From Kondoa malvinella (lineage: Eukaryota > Basidiomycota > Agaricostilbomycetes > Agaricostilbales > Kondoaceae): a stretch of 64,000 nucleotides of DNA. The stretch covers positions 1,399,255-1,463,254 of the forward strand of contig BCIM01000001.1 of NCBI GenBank assembly GCA_039545315.1, written 5' to 3'. Both the position numbers and the translations under genes were made by a program. Positions 22,954-34,898 of the stretch are shown here, one piece after another; positions within the stretch are counted from its first letter, which is position 1; each line of letters starts with the position of its first letter. Under the pieces are notes generated by a model. The model did not search any database. It was not told where the DNA came from and worked only from the letters and a program-made list of their open reading frames with translations.

Positions 22954-23893
22954 TACGCCAAAGTAGAGTGTAGCACGTGTAGAAGTGATCGGTCTGCTTA
23001 TAGATAGGCAGCTGGTCGGTCTTGATTACTTCGAAGCCGAAATGCTCATAAAGCTCTTTCTGCAGCTGAAACATTCAGCTCGATCTGGGGATAGAAGGGA
23101 AGAGCGGACATTAGCCTTGTTGTCTGCTTGTATGTAGACATTGCAGTGCAGAGCGCGAGCCTAGAGTACTAATAAGTCAGCTTTGGCCCAGTCAAGACGC
23201 CAGGCTAACCTTTGCAAAAATCGCATCGAAAAACGCACGTCCTAGTCCATAACCTTGCTTATTGCGTGCGACGACGAGTTCCATCACAAATAGGCTACGT
23301 TTTCTTTCCTCTGCTATACCTGCGCGCTCGACAGCTTGCAAATACTATCGACACGCGATGAACAATTTACGTAGCTAGTCTGTTAGACGGACCTCTGATC
23401 TGCGTTCCGCTTCATCTATGCTCAATGTTCGCTCCACAGCATCAGCCTCTTCCCGAAACCTGCCTTGGGAGCCATCGATGTCCGTTTTAGGAGGCATGCA
23501 TAGCGCGAAACCATCCAACGATTCCAAGGTGAAGATGCAACCGCCGTTCTGTTGTACTTCGCTGAAGAAAGGTCGGTAGCCGACTGATATCGGTCAGCCA
23601 AGGTATACTGTCCGTAATTGCCGGTGACGTACTGTTCCACCTTTCCGAATCCTCTCGATACTGCTGAACATTATCAACAATGTCGAAGAGAAGCGATGTT
23701 AACTTACAGTGCAAGTGAACATGTTTTCTAGGTAGCGAGGCGGGTCCGAGCGTTCGCCAAAGGCTTCTGTTGCCATGTACGAAAGAGCGATGATCTCGTC
23801 GTCTGCGACCTGTAAGAGCCCGAAAGCAGGACACCAATGACGCCTACCAGATAGAGCTTTGTGCTCGACGACGCTTTGTTTCTTTGACAGCAT
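22937..23893 (-). CDS. GNAT-like N-acetyltransferase, copy B
   Basis: Acetyl-CoA-dependent acetyltransferase fold. Proposed start MLSKKQSVVEHKALSG; the spliced product has VADDEIIALSYMATEAFGER, YLENMFTCTYREDSERWNIG, YRPFFSEVQQNGGC, FTLESLDGFALCMPPKTDID, then LFVMELVVARNKQGYGLGRA (motif A, the CoA pyrophosphate loop) and ARALHCNVYIQADNKAN, LYEHFGFEVIKTDQLPIYKQ, ending LLWRNAHVQ. About 240 residues and six introns. An in-frame ATG at 23971 could extend the N-terminus. The tandem arrangement and similar introns show a local duplication with copy A. Confidence 0.78.
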
Positions 23894-24368
23894 GCGGAAT
23901 GAAGGGCTGAAAAGCGAAAGATAGAGAGAACCAAGAGAGACTTTACGTCGATTTATACGATGTGATGACATTTACGCTTATGTACGAGGTTTTGAAAGCA
24001 GTGCACAAAGTGCCCGAGGTCCGAGGCAGCGCTGGCACACAGCCGATTGTCACACCGCGCAGACCGTGCAGTGACAGAGCGATTTGCACCGCACGTTCGC
24101 AGACTGAAAGAAGAGTGGAGCTGCACAAGAGCAATGGAGACAGAAGCGCGGTCGAGAGAGAGAGAGAGAGAGCGAATGAAGGAAGAGGCCCGACTCGATA
24201 AACCATTGAACCACAGCGTCTTGCGAGCGAATCCTAAAGCCCAAGGCTGAGCGAAGCTTCGCTGGAAGGACCACATCAAAGCTGTAAACAGTACAAGAGT
24301 GTCATAAAGCTGGATGTGCTGAGAAAAGAGACTCCTGCCTGCCTGCCCAGCAACCTCCACACCCAAAC
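23894..24368. promoter_or_regulatory. divergent promoter region with GA repeat
   Basis: 475 bp between divergently transcribed GNAT copy B and the F-box-like gene. A pure GA run lies at 24154-24172, the only clear simple repeat here; GA tracts are common in fungal promoters but no regulator can be assigned. Confidence 0.45.
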
Positions 24369-25371
24369 ATGTCTGCAGCTCAAGGTCTTTTGGGCCTGCC
24401 AAACGAGATTCTCTTGTGCTCTGTCGTCCCAAGTCTCAACCTACAGAGCCTCGTCGCGTTGTCGCAGACCTGCAACGAGTTGGACTGGCAACAAGCTGGC
24501 TATCGCGCTGGTTTCACTCGTTCCCTCATTCATGCTGTGCATGCCTGGCGCGAGACTGCATCCGCTTTGTGCTTCCACGGCAAAAAGTGCTTGGGTTGCG
24601 CTGCCCATTTCGTGAGTTCTATACAAGCATTCTGTCTCTACCCTGTAGCGACTGTTCAAATAGGAAGAACAAATGAGCATTGGGCAGAGTGAGGTTGTCC
24701 CTCAATATTGCTGCTGCTTTGCTCATTCCACCGCTCAGCTTCCATGAAAACCATCATGCCTTTCGCGAACGCATCTTCTGCTCCCGATGTCGAAATCATC
24801 GACAAGCTGAAGGCTAATACCCAAGATGGAGAGCTTAATTTTGAGATGCCCACTTGGTACTTCTTTCACGGACCCCCAGCCGATCGTAGCTTCATTGCCT
24901 TGGAAGCTTGCCAGGCTCTCGGTATTCAGCCGCGCGACACCAAAGCTCTTCTTCGTCGACACATTGTTATTGCCAGCCTCATCCCCACCACTCGTTTGAT
25001 CAAACGAGCCAATCTTGCCATTGAAGAGCCAGGAAATGATGGGATGGAAGATGATTTTGACGAGGACGCTGATCCCGCTGACTATGGTATCAAGTTGAAG
25101 CCGAATTGGATCAAGAATACCACTGGTCTTAGTACTCTGGACTTGATTGAATGCTGGAGCTAATTGTTGGCTCCCTTCTCAGCTTGCGTACTCTCGCTGA
25201 AGAAGCTCGCAGGGACTAGACAACCTCGTGGCTGCGGCATGGGCGTCTTGTGGGGAGGTCTCTTCATCTCTGAACGTGCGGGTGTCAAGGTGAGCTTTTC
25301 GCTTCTTTCAAATGTTGCCCCCCTTTGAGCTCTGATAGACTATCAATTACATGTTCTGTGATGGCCACTAG
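24369..25371 (+). CDS. F-box-like domain protein, function unknown
   Basis: N-terminus MSAAQGLLGLPNEILLCSVV, PSLNLQSLVALSQTCNELDW has the LP.EIL...V...L....LV.LS.TC F-box pattern, which would link Skp1 to a substrate. It then has HGKKCLGCAAHF, with a CxxC pair. A consistent model uses a 25-nt exon (EEQMSIGQ, near 24662-24686), followed by EIIDKLKANTQDGELNFEMP, TWYFFHGPPADRSFIALEAC and an acidic stretch (DGMEDDFDEDADPADYG). The last exons give LSLKKLAGTRQPRGCGMGVL and end YMFCDGH. Four introns, all with matching phase. The C-terminal half is not a family I recognise. Confidence 0.62.
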
Positions 25372-25846
25372 GTATGTACCTACTAGATTGCGAATAAATA
25401 TTAGCTAAATAGTCTGGTAGAGTCTTTGGCTTTTCTGCCTTCTATCTTTTAAGAAGGGCGCCATCGACTCAGAGACCTAACCAGCAGCTGGCTGTCTCTT
25501 GCTGGTGTCTAGCTAGACAGACGCGCTGCAATAATTGCCTCGAGGCTGCCGAACTTCTGCGATACGGTGTCCAGCCCTGCGTAATAGTATGACGGCGTTC
25601 GCTTTCTCCATTCGTGCGCATGAAACTTCGCCAGAAATTGTGCAGCAGCCAAGTGACAGCGAGAGCACTGAAATAGTTTGAGATGACAAATGCAAGAAGT
25701 CGCGTTGTTGCATGTTGCCGCAAACGACCGAGACACGAACAGCTGAATGAGCGATACAACAGTTCAACAGATACCAGAAATCATATAATACCCCTTGGAG
25801 CAGCTGCTAGAGCCTTGGTGATACATCTCGTTCGCCGTCTCAAAAC
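25372..25846. other. intergenic region
   Basis: 475 bp between the F-box-like gene and the beta-adaptin gene on the same strand. Open frames on both strands are unsupported. No repeat or RNA gene seen. Confidence 0.45.
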
Positions 25847-28468
25847 ATGTCGGACAGTCGGTTCTTTACTCGAGGTCCGGCCTGTTCAGCTCGCTGCAGA
25901 AGGCTGTGTTGATCCTTCTGCTCCTCAGGCAAAGTCGCCGAGCTGCGCGCAGAGCTACAAGATGGGTACACCTCCATGTTTCGGTCAATAGAAGCGCGGA
26001 TGCTGATCTTTCAGCGAACAGCAAGAAGGACAAGGGCTTTGTCAAGCGGAAAGCTACGCTCAAAAAAATTGTGGCTAGCATGACTATGGGCATGGTGCGG
26101 TCAGACTACCGCAACGAGTTTCGATCCTAAACACAGGACGGGCGCGCAGGACATGAGCTCGCTGTTCTCCGACGTCGTGGGCTGTCTCAACATACAGCAG
26201 CTTGAAGTGAGCGAGGGCTTTATGAGAACAAGCAGTCGCTGACATGCATAATCAGATCAAGAAGATGTGCTAGTATGTCAGATGCGAACATGCAAGCTGC
26301 TGCCTACTTAGTACCTGCGCTTTCGATGACAGCCTCTACCTTATCAACTACGCCAAGACGAAACCAGACCTCGCACCGTATGCGTTAGAAGGCTTCTTAG
26401 CGGTAAGTCAAACACGCCTGTCGATACCTAACTGACCTGCACGCAGGACTGTAATGACCGCAATCCCCTGATACGAGCACTCGCCATCCGCACAATGTCT
26501 TCCATCTTCATCCCAGCAATCATTAAAGCGCTTATAGAACCTCTCCGACATACCTTGAAAGACAGCGATCCCTATGTTCGAAAAACCGCAGCGATATGCG
26601 TAGCGAAGCTTTATGCGTTCGACAAGCGCTTAGTGGATAAAGAAGGCTTTGTCAATGATCTCAGGGATTTGTTGGCTGATTCAAACCCTACTGTCATTGC
26701 GAATGCGGTTGCTGCTTTGATCGAAATCAGCGAAAGGAGCGACAACATTCAGTTGAGGCTGAATATGACGATAGCGAGCAAACTGGTTAATGCTATGGCC
26801 GAATGTTCAGAGTGCGTTCCAGCATCCTCGAATCAGCTTTGTGCTGATGCGGAGATCTGGTTGGCGTAGATGGGGGCAGACATACATTCTCGAATCGCTC
26901 ATGTATTTCGTACCAGAAGAGACGACCGATGCGGAAATCATGGCTGAACGAATCTCAATTCGCCTGCAACATGCTAATTCCGCTGTTGTTCTCACTACCA
27001 TCAAGGTCATCCTTTACCTTCTCAACTATATGGCAGACCGAAATCATATAGAAGCATTGTGTCGACGGCTCTCACCTCCTTTAGGTATGGCTCTTGCGCA
27101 TTGTTCGCTAAAGACGACTAAACATGACGCAGTAACCCTCCTTTCATCCGGTTATGAAGTGCAATATGTCGCACTACGAAACATCCTCCTGATTATACAA
27201 AGACGACCGACCGTGCTGAAGAAAGAAGTCAAAGTCTTTTTCTGTAAATACAATGACCCAATCTATGTCAAGTTAGCAAAGCTGGAAATCATCTACAGAT
27301 TAGCAGATGAGAGTAATGTGGAGCAAGTGCTAGCCGAGTTGAAAGAGTGCGTACCTGATCCGCATGACATTGACTTTTCAGCTGATGGCTGAGTTAGATA
27401 CGCATCGGAAGTGGATGTCGATTTCGTTCGCAAATCAGTTCGCTGCATAGGCCGAGTAGCAATCAAGATTTCTTCAGCTGCAGACCGATGCATCGCCGTC
27501 CTCCTGGCTCTAGTCAGTACTAAGATCAACTACGTCCTGCAAGAAGCCATTGTCGTAATAAAAGACATTTTCCGTCGCTACCCGAATCAATATGAGCGAA
27601 TCATCGGTACATTATGCGAGAACTTGGATGCGCTCGACACGCCCGAAGCGAAAGCGAGCATGATTTGGATCATTGGGCAATACGCAGATCGTATAGAAGG
27701 ATCAGAAGAGTTGCTTGAGGATTTCTTAAAGACGTTCCTTGAAGAGACGGTCGAAGTCCAGCTGGCCTTATTGACGGCGACAGTCAAGCTGTTCATTAAG
27801 CGGCCGACAGCGGGTCAAGAGCTTGTACCGAAAGTGCTTAAATGGGCGACGGAGGAAGTGGATAACCCTGATCTCCGGGATAGAGGCTTCGTGGGTCGCA
27901 GGAAGTAGGTCATTGACCTGATGCTGATATATTGCAGATCTATTGGCGACTGCTTTCGACAGATCCAGCGGGCGCTAAGGACATTATCCTTTCGGAGAAA
28001 CCTCCGATAACAACAGAATCAGAAGCCATTGACCGTGGTGTGCTGGATCGGCTATTGCTTCACACGGGTACACTTTCATCGATCTACCACCAATCACCAG
28101 ACAGCTTCATCAGATCGGCGAAACCAAAACACCTTCACTCTAGTCCAGCACTCGACCCAGAAGCACGACAATCCTTCCTCGATTCTCTCAACCTACCACA
28201 ACACGTACCGCCAGAAAATGTCATGAGCACCGCACCAGACTTGCTTTCCAATCCTCCTCCCGCTCTGCCACCTAAACCTTCACTTTCTGTAGAGACTGCA
28301 GCAACCACGAATGGCGCGGGATCGACATATCAGGATCCAGATCTGATGGACGATCAGGACGAGCTGGAGTCACCTGGACTAAACAGATTGACGGCGCATC
28401 AAATGGTCGGAAGCGATGATCCTTATGCATCGCTCGCTGGCTTGTCGGATGAGTTTGCGGCGGTTTAG
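25847..28468 (+). CDS. APL2: AP-1 complex beta-adaptin
   Basis: Large subunit of the clathrin adaptor that sorts cargo at the trans-Golgi and endosomes. The product begins [40 protein letters not shown] and SMTMGMDMSSLF, then the adaptin trunk: [120 protein letters not shown] and [20 protein letters not shown]. The hinge has several Leu/Asp/Pro-rich motifs, including [14 protein letters not shown]. It ends [12 protein letters not shown] with no appendage domain, as in yeast Apl2. About nine introns. Confidence 0.92.
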
Positions 28469-28912
28469 GGAAGGCTATGAAGGAAGACGAGGCAAACAGG
28501 GCGATATTGTCATGACCTGCAATCCATCTCGCTCCTCTTGGATTCGAACCATTCAAGAGCTATTTCGCGTACAAAGATACCCTCAACTGCATGCGAAATT
28601 GGAATGAGGCAACAATGCTGCAGTGGTGCAGCCTTCTATTGATACAGTTCCCGCTGTGCTGCGCAACACAAGATCTTGCAGCTGTGACCGGCTCATTGAA
28701 ATCTTTCGGCTCTGTGTTCTTGGCCTATGAATGTCGAATTGGCTCTGCTGCTGTTCTTGTCATCTCAAAGCTCACTGCATATCGTCCAAAGCGTCGTCGC
28801 GTCATTAACGCGCGGACGATGCGAGCCAACGGTTTTTCGTTTGAGCGATGTTTGAATTGTCTGTGGCCTTGTTCTCTTACAATTTACACTACTGGCTATA
28901 CCTCTGCACATC
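28469..28912. other. intergenic region
   Basis: 444 bp, no supported gene. A GGTTCGAATCC sequence on the minus strand near 28541 resembles a tRNA B box but no cloverleaf could be built around it. Confidence 0.45.
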
Positions 28913-30560
28913 ATGTCTGAGAAGTACGAGGCAGAAGTGCCAATCAGGGCACGGAATTCGACAGATTCGGATGAAATGCAGACACTAGCACTGCTGCTAG
29001 AACAAAATCATCAAGCACAGCGAAAGATCAACCGCACGCGTAGAATGATCCTCATCAGTCTGCTGTGCGCTATACCGATCATCGGAATATCTGCGTTTAT
29101 GCATCAAGGTGGATCAGACTACATCAGCCAAGTCGCGACATCGTCTTCTGCAAAATGGTGGTCAAGCCATATGGACACCACAGCTGAAGCGCTGTTACCG
29201 AAATGCACGAAAACGTTCAAATATTACTTCTGTAGGTCGAATCTATTTCCGCTCGGGCACAAGCTAACGATCATATGTTGCAAGCTGGCTACAAAGGTTT
29301 CAATTCAGAGTTTGGCATCTTCACTCGAGCGGCTCTATACGCGAAAGAGAATGGCTGTAAGCTTCAGTACTAATGTTTGGCGATTCTCAGCTAATTCGTG
29401 GCCGAGCAGATGAGCTCCTTGTCGAATCACAGCCAGACTGGGTGTACGGCAAATACAGTGACTACTTTGAGCAGCCTGTATCATCATGTATACCAGACCC
29501 ACTAGATGACTTCAGGCGGAAGAGGGCTGGAGACGAGGGCTGGAACGACCCGAAGCATCACCCTCATGTCGCAATGACGCGTGGACAGTAAGCTACCCGC
29601 ATCTTCACTTGACGAGACGCCGACAGTATGATCATTGCAGGGCGGCAGTCGTGGATATGTGGTTAATTGAGAAATACGTCGACGTGCCAGCATTGGCCGA
29701 TCTTCCGCCTCTGGATCTCGAAAGACCTCTACCTTGGGATCAGACTGTTCCTCTTGGCTACGCAGCAGCATATGTCGCTCTACATGAGACCTTCCACCAG
29801 GTTTGGCGAACCAAATCGGTTCTAGCGGAAATGGTAGGTGATGTGGCCACTAAATTTGGCTTGTCCGGAGACGGAGAGCGCGGTCAAGTGATAGGGTTTG
29901 TCGCTGGTGTTCCTGTGTCTATCTGCGCCTAATGCTATATGTACAGAGTGCACTACCGAGGCGGAGACAAGTTCAGCCACGAATGCACGAAAGCAAACAA
30001 CTGGTATGCCTACAGCCATCATGACTATCATACTATCCAATCGCTGATGTACATCACAGCGGCAATGCAACTGTCTACCTCGAAACAGCCATTTCGACCC
30101 TAGAACAGCTACCAGAACCAAGTTGCTCAATTTGCAAACCGACCATCGCTCTGATGACGGTCGAACCCGAAGCTCTTGGGCTCTTCCAAGAGAACCCGCT
30201 AGCGGAACAGTTCGAGATCAAGACTTTACCACCCTCGGTTCATGGCTTCCAAACTCATGATCAATTCGATTTCATGGAATGGCCTGTCGAACAGAGAATA
30301 GATGATACTCTGACCATGATGCGGGATCTGACAGTACTGGCGCTTCATGCGGATGCGTTCATTTTGACTGCGTCTAGCAACGTGGGTATAGTGGGCATGA
30401 TGATGGCTGGACCAGAACGCATTGTGCGATCAACGGATCAGAGATTTCTACCGCTGACAAGGGTAAGTCAATCTCTTGCCAGTCTGGATTAGCCTGATGG
30501 GGAAAGCAGACACTCGAATGGTACAGAGAACGCCATATCATTCAAAAACGTCAATTCTAG
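28913..30560 (+). CDS. fucosyltransferase-like Golgi glycosyltransferase (GT23/O-FucT superfamily)
   Basis: Type II membrane protein. A short cytosolic tail (MSEKYEAEVPIRARNSTDSD) and QNHQAQRKINRTRR precede a single hydrophobic anchor MILISLLCAIPIIGISAFM. The lumenal part has GYKGFNSEFGIFTRAALYAK, NGYELLVESQPDWVYGKYSD, then IGVHYRGGDKFSHECTKAN, resembling the H-x-R-x-x-DK donor motif of alpha-1,6-fucosyltransferases. Near the C-terminus LHADAFILTASSNVGIVGMM matches the SSN.GR-type nucleotide-sugar site. It ends RHIIQKRQF. Six introns; one contains a perfect TACTAAT branch site. Distinct from FUT8 in the double Gly after Arg (RGGDK for RRTDK). Family placement is moderate, donor GDP-fucose is inferred. 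Confidence 0.58.
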
Positions 30561-30702
30561 ACGACCTGCTGGGCAAGCTTTTGTACTACTATGGGACTGT
30601 TGATATGTACTATTTTCGCTGGAATCTCGCGCAGGAGACTGACCTGCTTTTGCTGCTTGCCCACTTCTTGCTCTAGTTTTTCATGCATCGATCCACGGCG
30701 AT

Positions 30703-31021
30703 ATGAGCCTGTCAACCCACCAGTCTCGTCCCCATCCGTATGAGCCAACTCTTCACGACAGTGGGTGTCTCGTACAGTAGGCGCAAGACAGCGTTAAGAA
30801 GCTACAGACATGTAGCAGTTTCGCTCCGGCTCCGAGAAGCTTCGTCAGGCTCTGACTGTCTTCCTCTATTCGCCAATGGACGAGCGGTCGGCCAGAGCGA
30901 CCTGAACAGAGGATTCTATTTCGCATGGCCGCATGATCACTTGATTGCGAATTCGGCGCCTCCGGAAGGCAGACCAGGCAAGACAGATGAACTCAGGCGC
31001 AAGGCTTTCAACAGGGCTTAA
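30703..31021 (+). CDS. small hypothetical protein
   Basis: A phase-compatible 63-nt intron (donor GTGGGT after GAC-A, acceptor TAGCAG) joins MSLSTHQSRPHPYEPTLHD to SLRLREASSGSDCLPLFANG and RAVGQSDLNRGFYFAWPHDH, ending DELRRKAFNRA. The product is about 88 residues, basic at the C-terminus, with no membrane segment. I do not recognise it. A short 3' neighbour of the glycosyltransferase, it could also be a misread. Confidence 0.45.
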
Positions 31022-31191
31022 GCTTGATACTGTTGTTTATATTCGCTCGTATCGGCCGAATAGATATCAGTAAGCCAACTTATCACTGCTGGCTTGAATC
31101 GTAATATATTCATGTTATTCTGGTCTAGCTTCTGTTCTCCCTTTGTGCACCACGACCACTTGTCACCTGTTGTATACAAACTCAGACAAAT

Positions 31192-31928
31192 ATGAGTGCC
31201 GAAGTGAAAACTATCTCAGAAGTCGAAGAAGGTCAATGTAATGTAAGTACTTTGGTTCGACAGCCTATGCCTTGCTGAGATATCTCCCTCGTCAGCTTAA
31301 ATCGCGCGAGGCAACTCAATCGACCAATCTAAGAGATCTACAAATATCAATAACAGAACTCCAAGCTTGCTCTGCGGCTCATGGCGCCTTGATACAAGGC
31401 TTGCAAGCGGACAATCGTCGCATCCAGAGCGATGTTGACAAACTATCACAGCTCACCTGGGCTCCTATACTAAGAAGCGCCATTGGCACGTACCTATACA
31501 TCGAAAGCGATAAAGTCGTCGAGGCAAACACACTTGCATCTAGAGCATTCGACCGCCCGTTGCATCAGACCAGCATGGCCAGACTAGCTCAACATTGCGC
31601 AACAATCAAGAAGGAGAAGCCAGGTCGCTCCGAAGACGTAGCTCGACTGTTCGCTGAGGTCCACAAGATGATGAAGGCAGATCCGCTGATGCCGTGGGAA
31701 CGCTCTGCATTGACGCGGGCACAGGTCAGCAAGTGAGTCGTACGACCTTTACATGACTTTGGGCTAATCTTCAATAGCGCTCTGGATTGGGCTTTGAAGC
31801 GACAAGAGCACGGGGAGCTGACGCGCGACTTTTTTCATCGTCTCGGCATCACCCTGATAGGTTGTCCCAGGAAGGAGTTATCAAAAGACGATGGGGTTAA
31901 GCCTATAATCACAACTAGGCGATGCTAG
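31192..31928 (+). CDS. hypothetical coiled-coil protein
   Basis: Two introns are removed after EEGQCN and after QVSN. The product starts MSAEVKTISEVEEG, has a probable coiled coil (LRDLQISITELQA, LIQGLQADNRRIQSDVDKLS), a helical middle (IGTYLYIESDKVVEANTLAS) and ends GVKPIITTRRC; about 215 residues. The spacing of hydrophobic residues favours an oligomeric helical protein. Family unknown. Its 3' end lies only 41 bp from the convergent aminopeptidase gene. Confidence 0.6.
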
Positions 31929-31969
31929 AACCGATGGCATCGAATCATATACATGGAGCATATATGGAA

Positions 31970-34617
31970 TTAGATTGCTCTACATGCCTCCTTCAACCAA
32001 CCTAGCGCGCGCTTGTCCTTCTGAAGATGTGGAGATACTTTCTCGAATACTTCTGCATGATAAGAATTGACCCAGTCGACTTCCGTCTCTGTGAGCATTT
32101 CCTTTACGATGAGTTTGGTTTGAATAGGTGCCTTTGCAACAGCATCAGCACTGTCTTGGCCATGGAGCAGTCGCTTACCATCGTGACATTCTCCATGCGA
32201 AGGTAGCCTTTTCCACCATAATTATTTGCTAGCCTTGCTTCTTGCACTGCAACTGAAATCAGCTTGTGCTTGATGCTGTGACTACATACTCACCAACCAC
32301 GACGTTCTCGATTCGAATACCCCAGTGACCGTCTTTGTAATACCCAGGCTCGTTCGACACAGTGTTACCAGCTTTTAGCGGAAACTTGTTCGATGTAATG
32401 CGCATAGAGATCGATTGTGGTCCTTCGTGAACGTTCAAATAGGAGCCCTGTAAGCAGCGAAGCTAGTATAAACATGTATCAGCAAGATCAGAGCTGGCTG
32501 CTCACCACTCCGTGTCCGGTGCCATGCTTGTAATCTGTTCAAGCACACAAGGCGTAAGCGCTGACCGTGCAGTGAATAGCTTGAGCGAACCTAAACCATG
32601 CTTCCACAGCTCTGCCCTAGCTAGGGTGTCCAGTTGATATCCAGTGGTGCCATTAGGGAAGACAGCTCGATCCAAGGCGACATGACCCTGGCAACCCATC
32701 AGTTTCGTCCCCGTCTATCACGATGAGGCTGACCTGCAGGACTCTGGTAAAAGCGTCCTTCTCTTCGTCCGACGGTTTCCCGAAGTGCTATAATCACATG
32801 AGCCCAGATCCAAAGCTTGACTGAGATGCTCACCAAAGTCCGAGTCACATCAGTCGTTCCATCAGAATACTGTCCTCCAGAATCGCAGAGGTACATCTGT
32901 CGGTACATGATTCTACCACATCAGCACAAGCCGAAGAGGTAAAAGATACACTGACTTGTTTCGGATCAATCACAGCACAATCATCATGTTGCGGGCTGTA
33001 ATGGATGATGGCTCCATTTGGACCAGTGGACGATATAGTGGTAAAGGACAAGCCCTTGAACATGTCCAATTTCCTGCTCTACATTTAGTATGAAGTGCTA
33101 GAAAAGGTATCGCAGTAGAAAACGAACGATCTGTATTCCTCCAGCACGTCTGCAGCTTGTGCTTCGTTGATCTTTTCGCCCTTGAGCAACGTTTCCTCCA
33201 GCCAAGCGAAGTAAGCCACCTGTCAATCATCTCAAGAGCGTAAGCATACGAAATGCCAACAACCCAAGGAAACGGACCAAAGCAGCTCCATCCCTGATAT
33301 GGCATTGTCTGAACCCTTCAATCTCCACCTCATTCTTGATGCTCTTTGCTATAGCCACGGGCGAATCACCGACTTTATGATTCTCACCTAACGCATCAGC
33401 CAATGCCCAACTAGCTTGTTCGCCCAACAAGACTTTTTGATCCGTTTCGAGTTGCTGTAGGGCTTCATATATCTCGTTGTATGGTTTGATATCGACTTTA
33501 AGGGTTTGGAGGTATGAAGTGATAGAGTCTGAGAGGGAGGCAGATTGGGCGTAGAGCGTGCATGTGGATGAGGTGACCAGTGCAAAGGAGAAAAAGACGG
33601 GGTTGAAGTCTATATCTGATCCGCGGAGGTTGAATAACCCTGTCCATACGAGCAAGGAAGGATCAGCTCACGCCAAACATCAGATACTCAACGGACAAGC
33701 GATATCATCCAGCGATGAAACAACAAAGGCGCCGGCTTTCTGATTGACCAACTCTTTCCTCAATTCAGCAATTTTACCTTCAGCTTCCTTGCCAGAATAC
33801 TTGATGTCATGCAAGATGATGGGATTGGTAGGTCTAGCAGGTCGTTTGTTGTCCCAAACTTCATCTACCAAGTTCGAAGGGGTGTTGATTAATGTGGCTT
33901 TCGATTTGATGGTGTTAGCATCGCTGATAGAGATGCTTGTACCGTCTACTCCAATTCGCGTGTTTTCAGGTAGCTGTCACATTCCCTCTATCTCAGCTGA
34001 ATTCAGCAATAAAGCGATGGAACTGACCTGCTCGAGATATTCTTGCCATGTAGGAACGTCTGTACAGTTGCCGAGTCCTCTTAAGCGAAATCTCGCTTAA
34101 GAATGCAACGACCACGCACCTTTCTCGCCGCGCTTCATTAGAGTCCAATTATTATCGAGTTGTTGACCGGCCTGCACACTGAAATCAAGGCACGCCTCAC
34201 AGGGAGTGATCATTGAGAGCCCACCTGCAAGAAGTATCGTCCGTCCGTGAAGAGTAAAGCTTCGTGCTCCTTGATCAAGGCGGTACCTGATTATTGCCCT
34301 TAGTATCGTGATACATGGAAGTACGAGAACCATCATACCGGCAGATCCAGTAAAGCTGTTCGTCCGAACTACATCAATGCACAGACATGCAAAAAGCAAG
34401 ACTAGACCGACCCACAGATGAAAGCCCTTCGAAAGTCGCATGGCGCGACATACTCGCTCGCATGTGCATCATCCGTCCTTCACTATCGTTCAGATTACGC
34501 TCTGGATTCTAAAGAAAGCATGACGAACGGGACGACGTAAACATCGAGGTTCTGCGACCTCATGAGCTTTCTGAGCTCTGTGAGCTGGGATGTCGTGTTG
34601 ACTGGATGGGCAGACAT
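31970..34617 (-). CDS. Xaa-Pro aminopeptidase P
   Basis: Cytosolic M24B metallopeptidase that removes an N-terminal residue before proline using two Mn ions. Starts [40 protein letters not shown] and [12 protein letters not shown]. The catalytic C-terminal domain has the pita-bread metal residues: [15 protein letters not shown] (two Asp), [18 protein letters not shown] (His), [20 protein letters not shown] (Glu) and then VV.E. It ends [11 protein letters not shown]. About 610 residues and 10 or more introns; the full pattern matches human XPNPEP1 and fungal AMPP. An upstream in-frame extension to about 34758 is possible. Confidence 0.92.
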
Positions 34618-34898
34618 CTTGCTATACGATGCGCGAGAGGGAGAGGGAGAGCGGAGTCTGAGTCTGAGTAGGACAGACAGAGGTTTGGTTAAGATATGCA
34701 GCTTGCTCGCACTTGAACAGTTAACAGAGAATACTGCAAGACTATAGGAGCAGATCACAGTAATACAGACGGGAAGTGGAAAGAGACAAGTTAGTACGGC
34801 CGTATCTGGTCGAGCCTGTCATCGTTGCTCAACCCGCGACCGTGACATACCCATAGCAGAGTGCTCAGACAGCAGGAGACATGCGCAGGAACGCCAAC

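Noticed and set aside
25960..26020. 26-29-nt intron in beta-adaptin
   Set aside because: The acceptor after CGAACAG gives a 56-nt intron and the expected DGKKDKG sequence.
28530..28560. tRNA-like B box (GGTTCGAATCC on the minus strand)
   Set aside because: The T-arm pairs only three bases and no matching acceptor or anticodon stem could be found.
29353..29363. 11-nt intron in the fucosyltransferase-like gene
   Set aside because: A 53-nt intron with a perfect TACTAAT branch and GAGCAG acceptor gives NGYELLVESQ, which fits the family.
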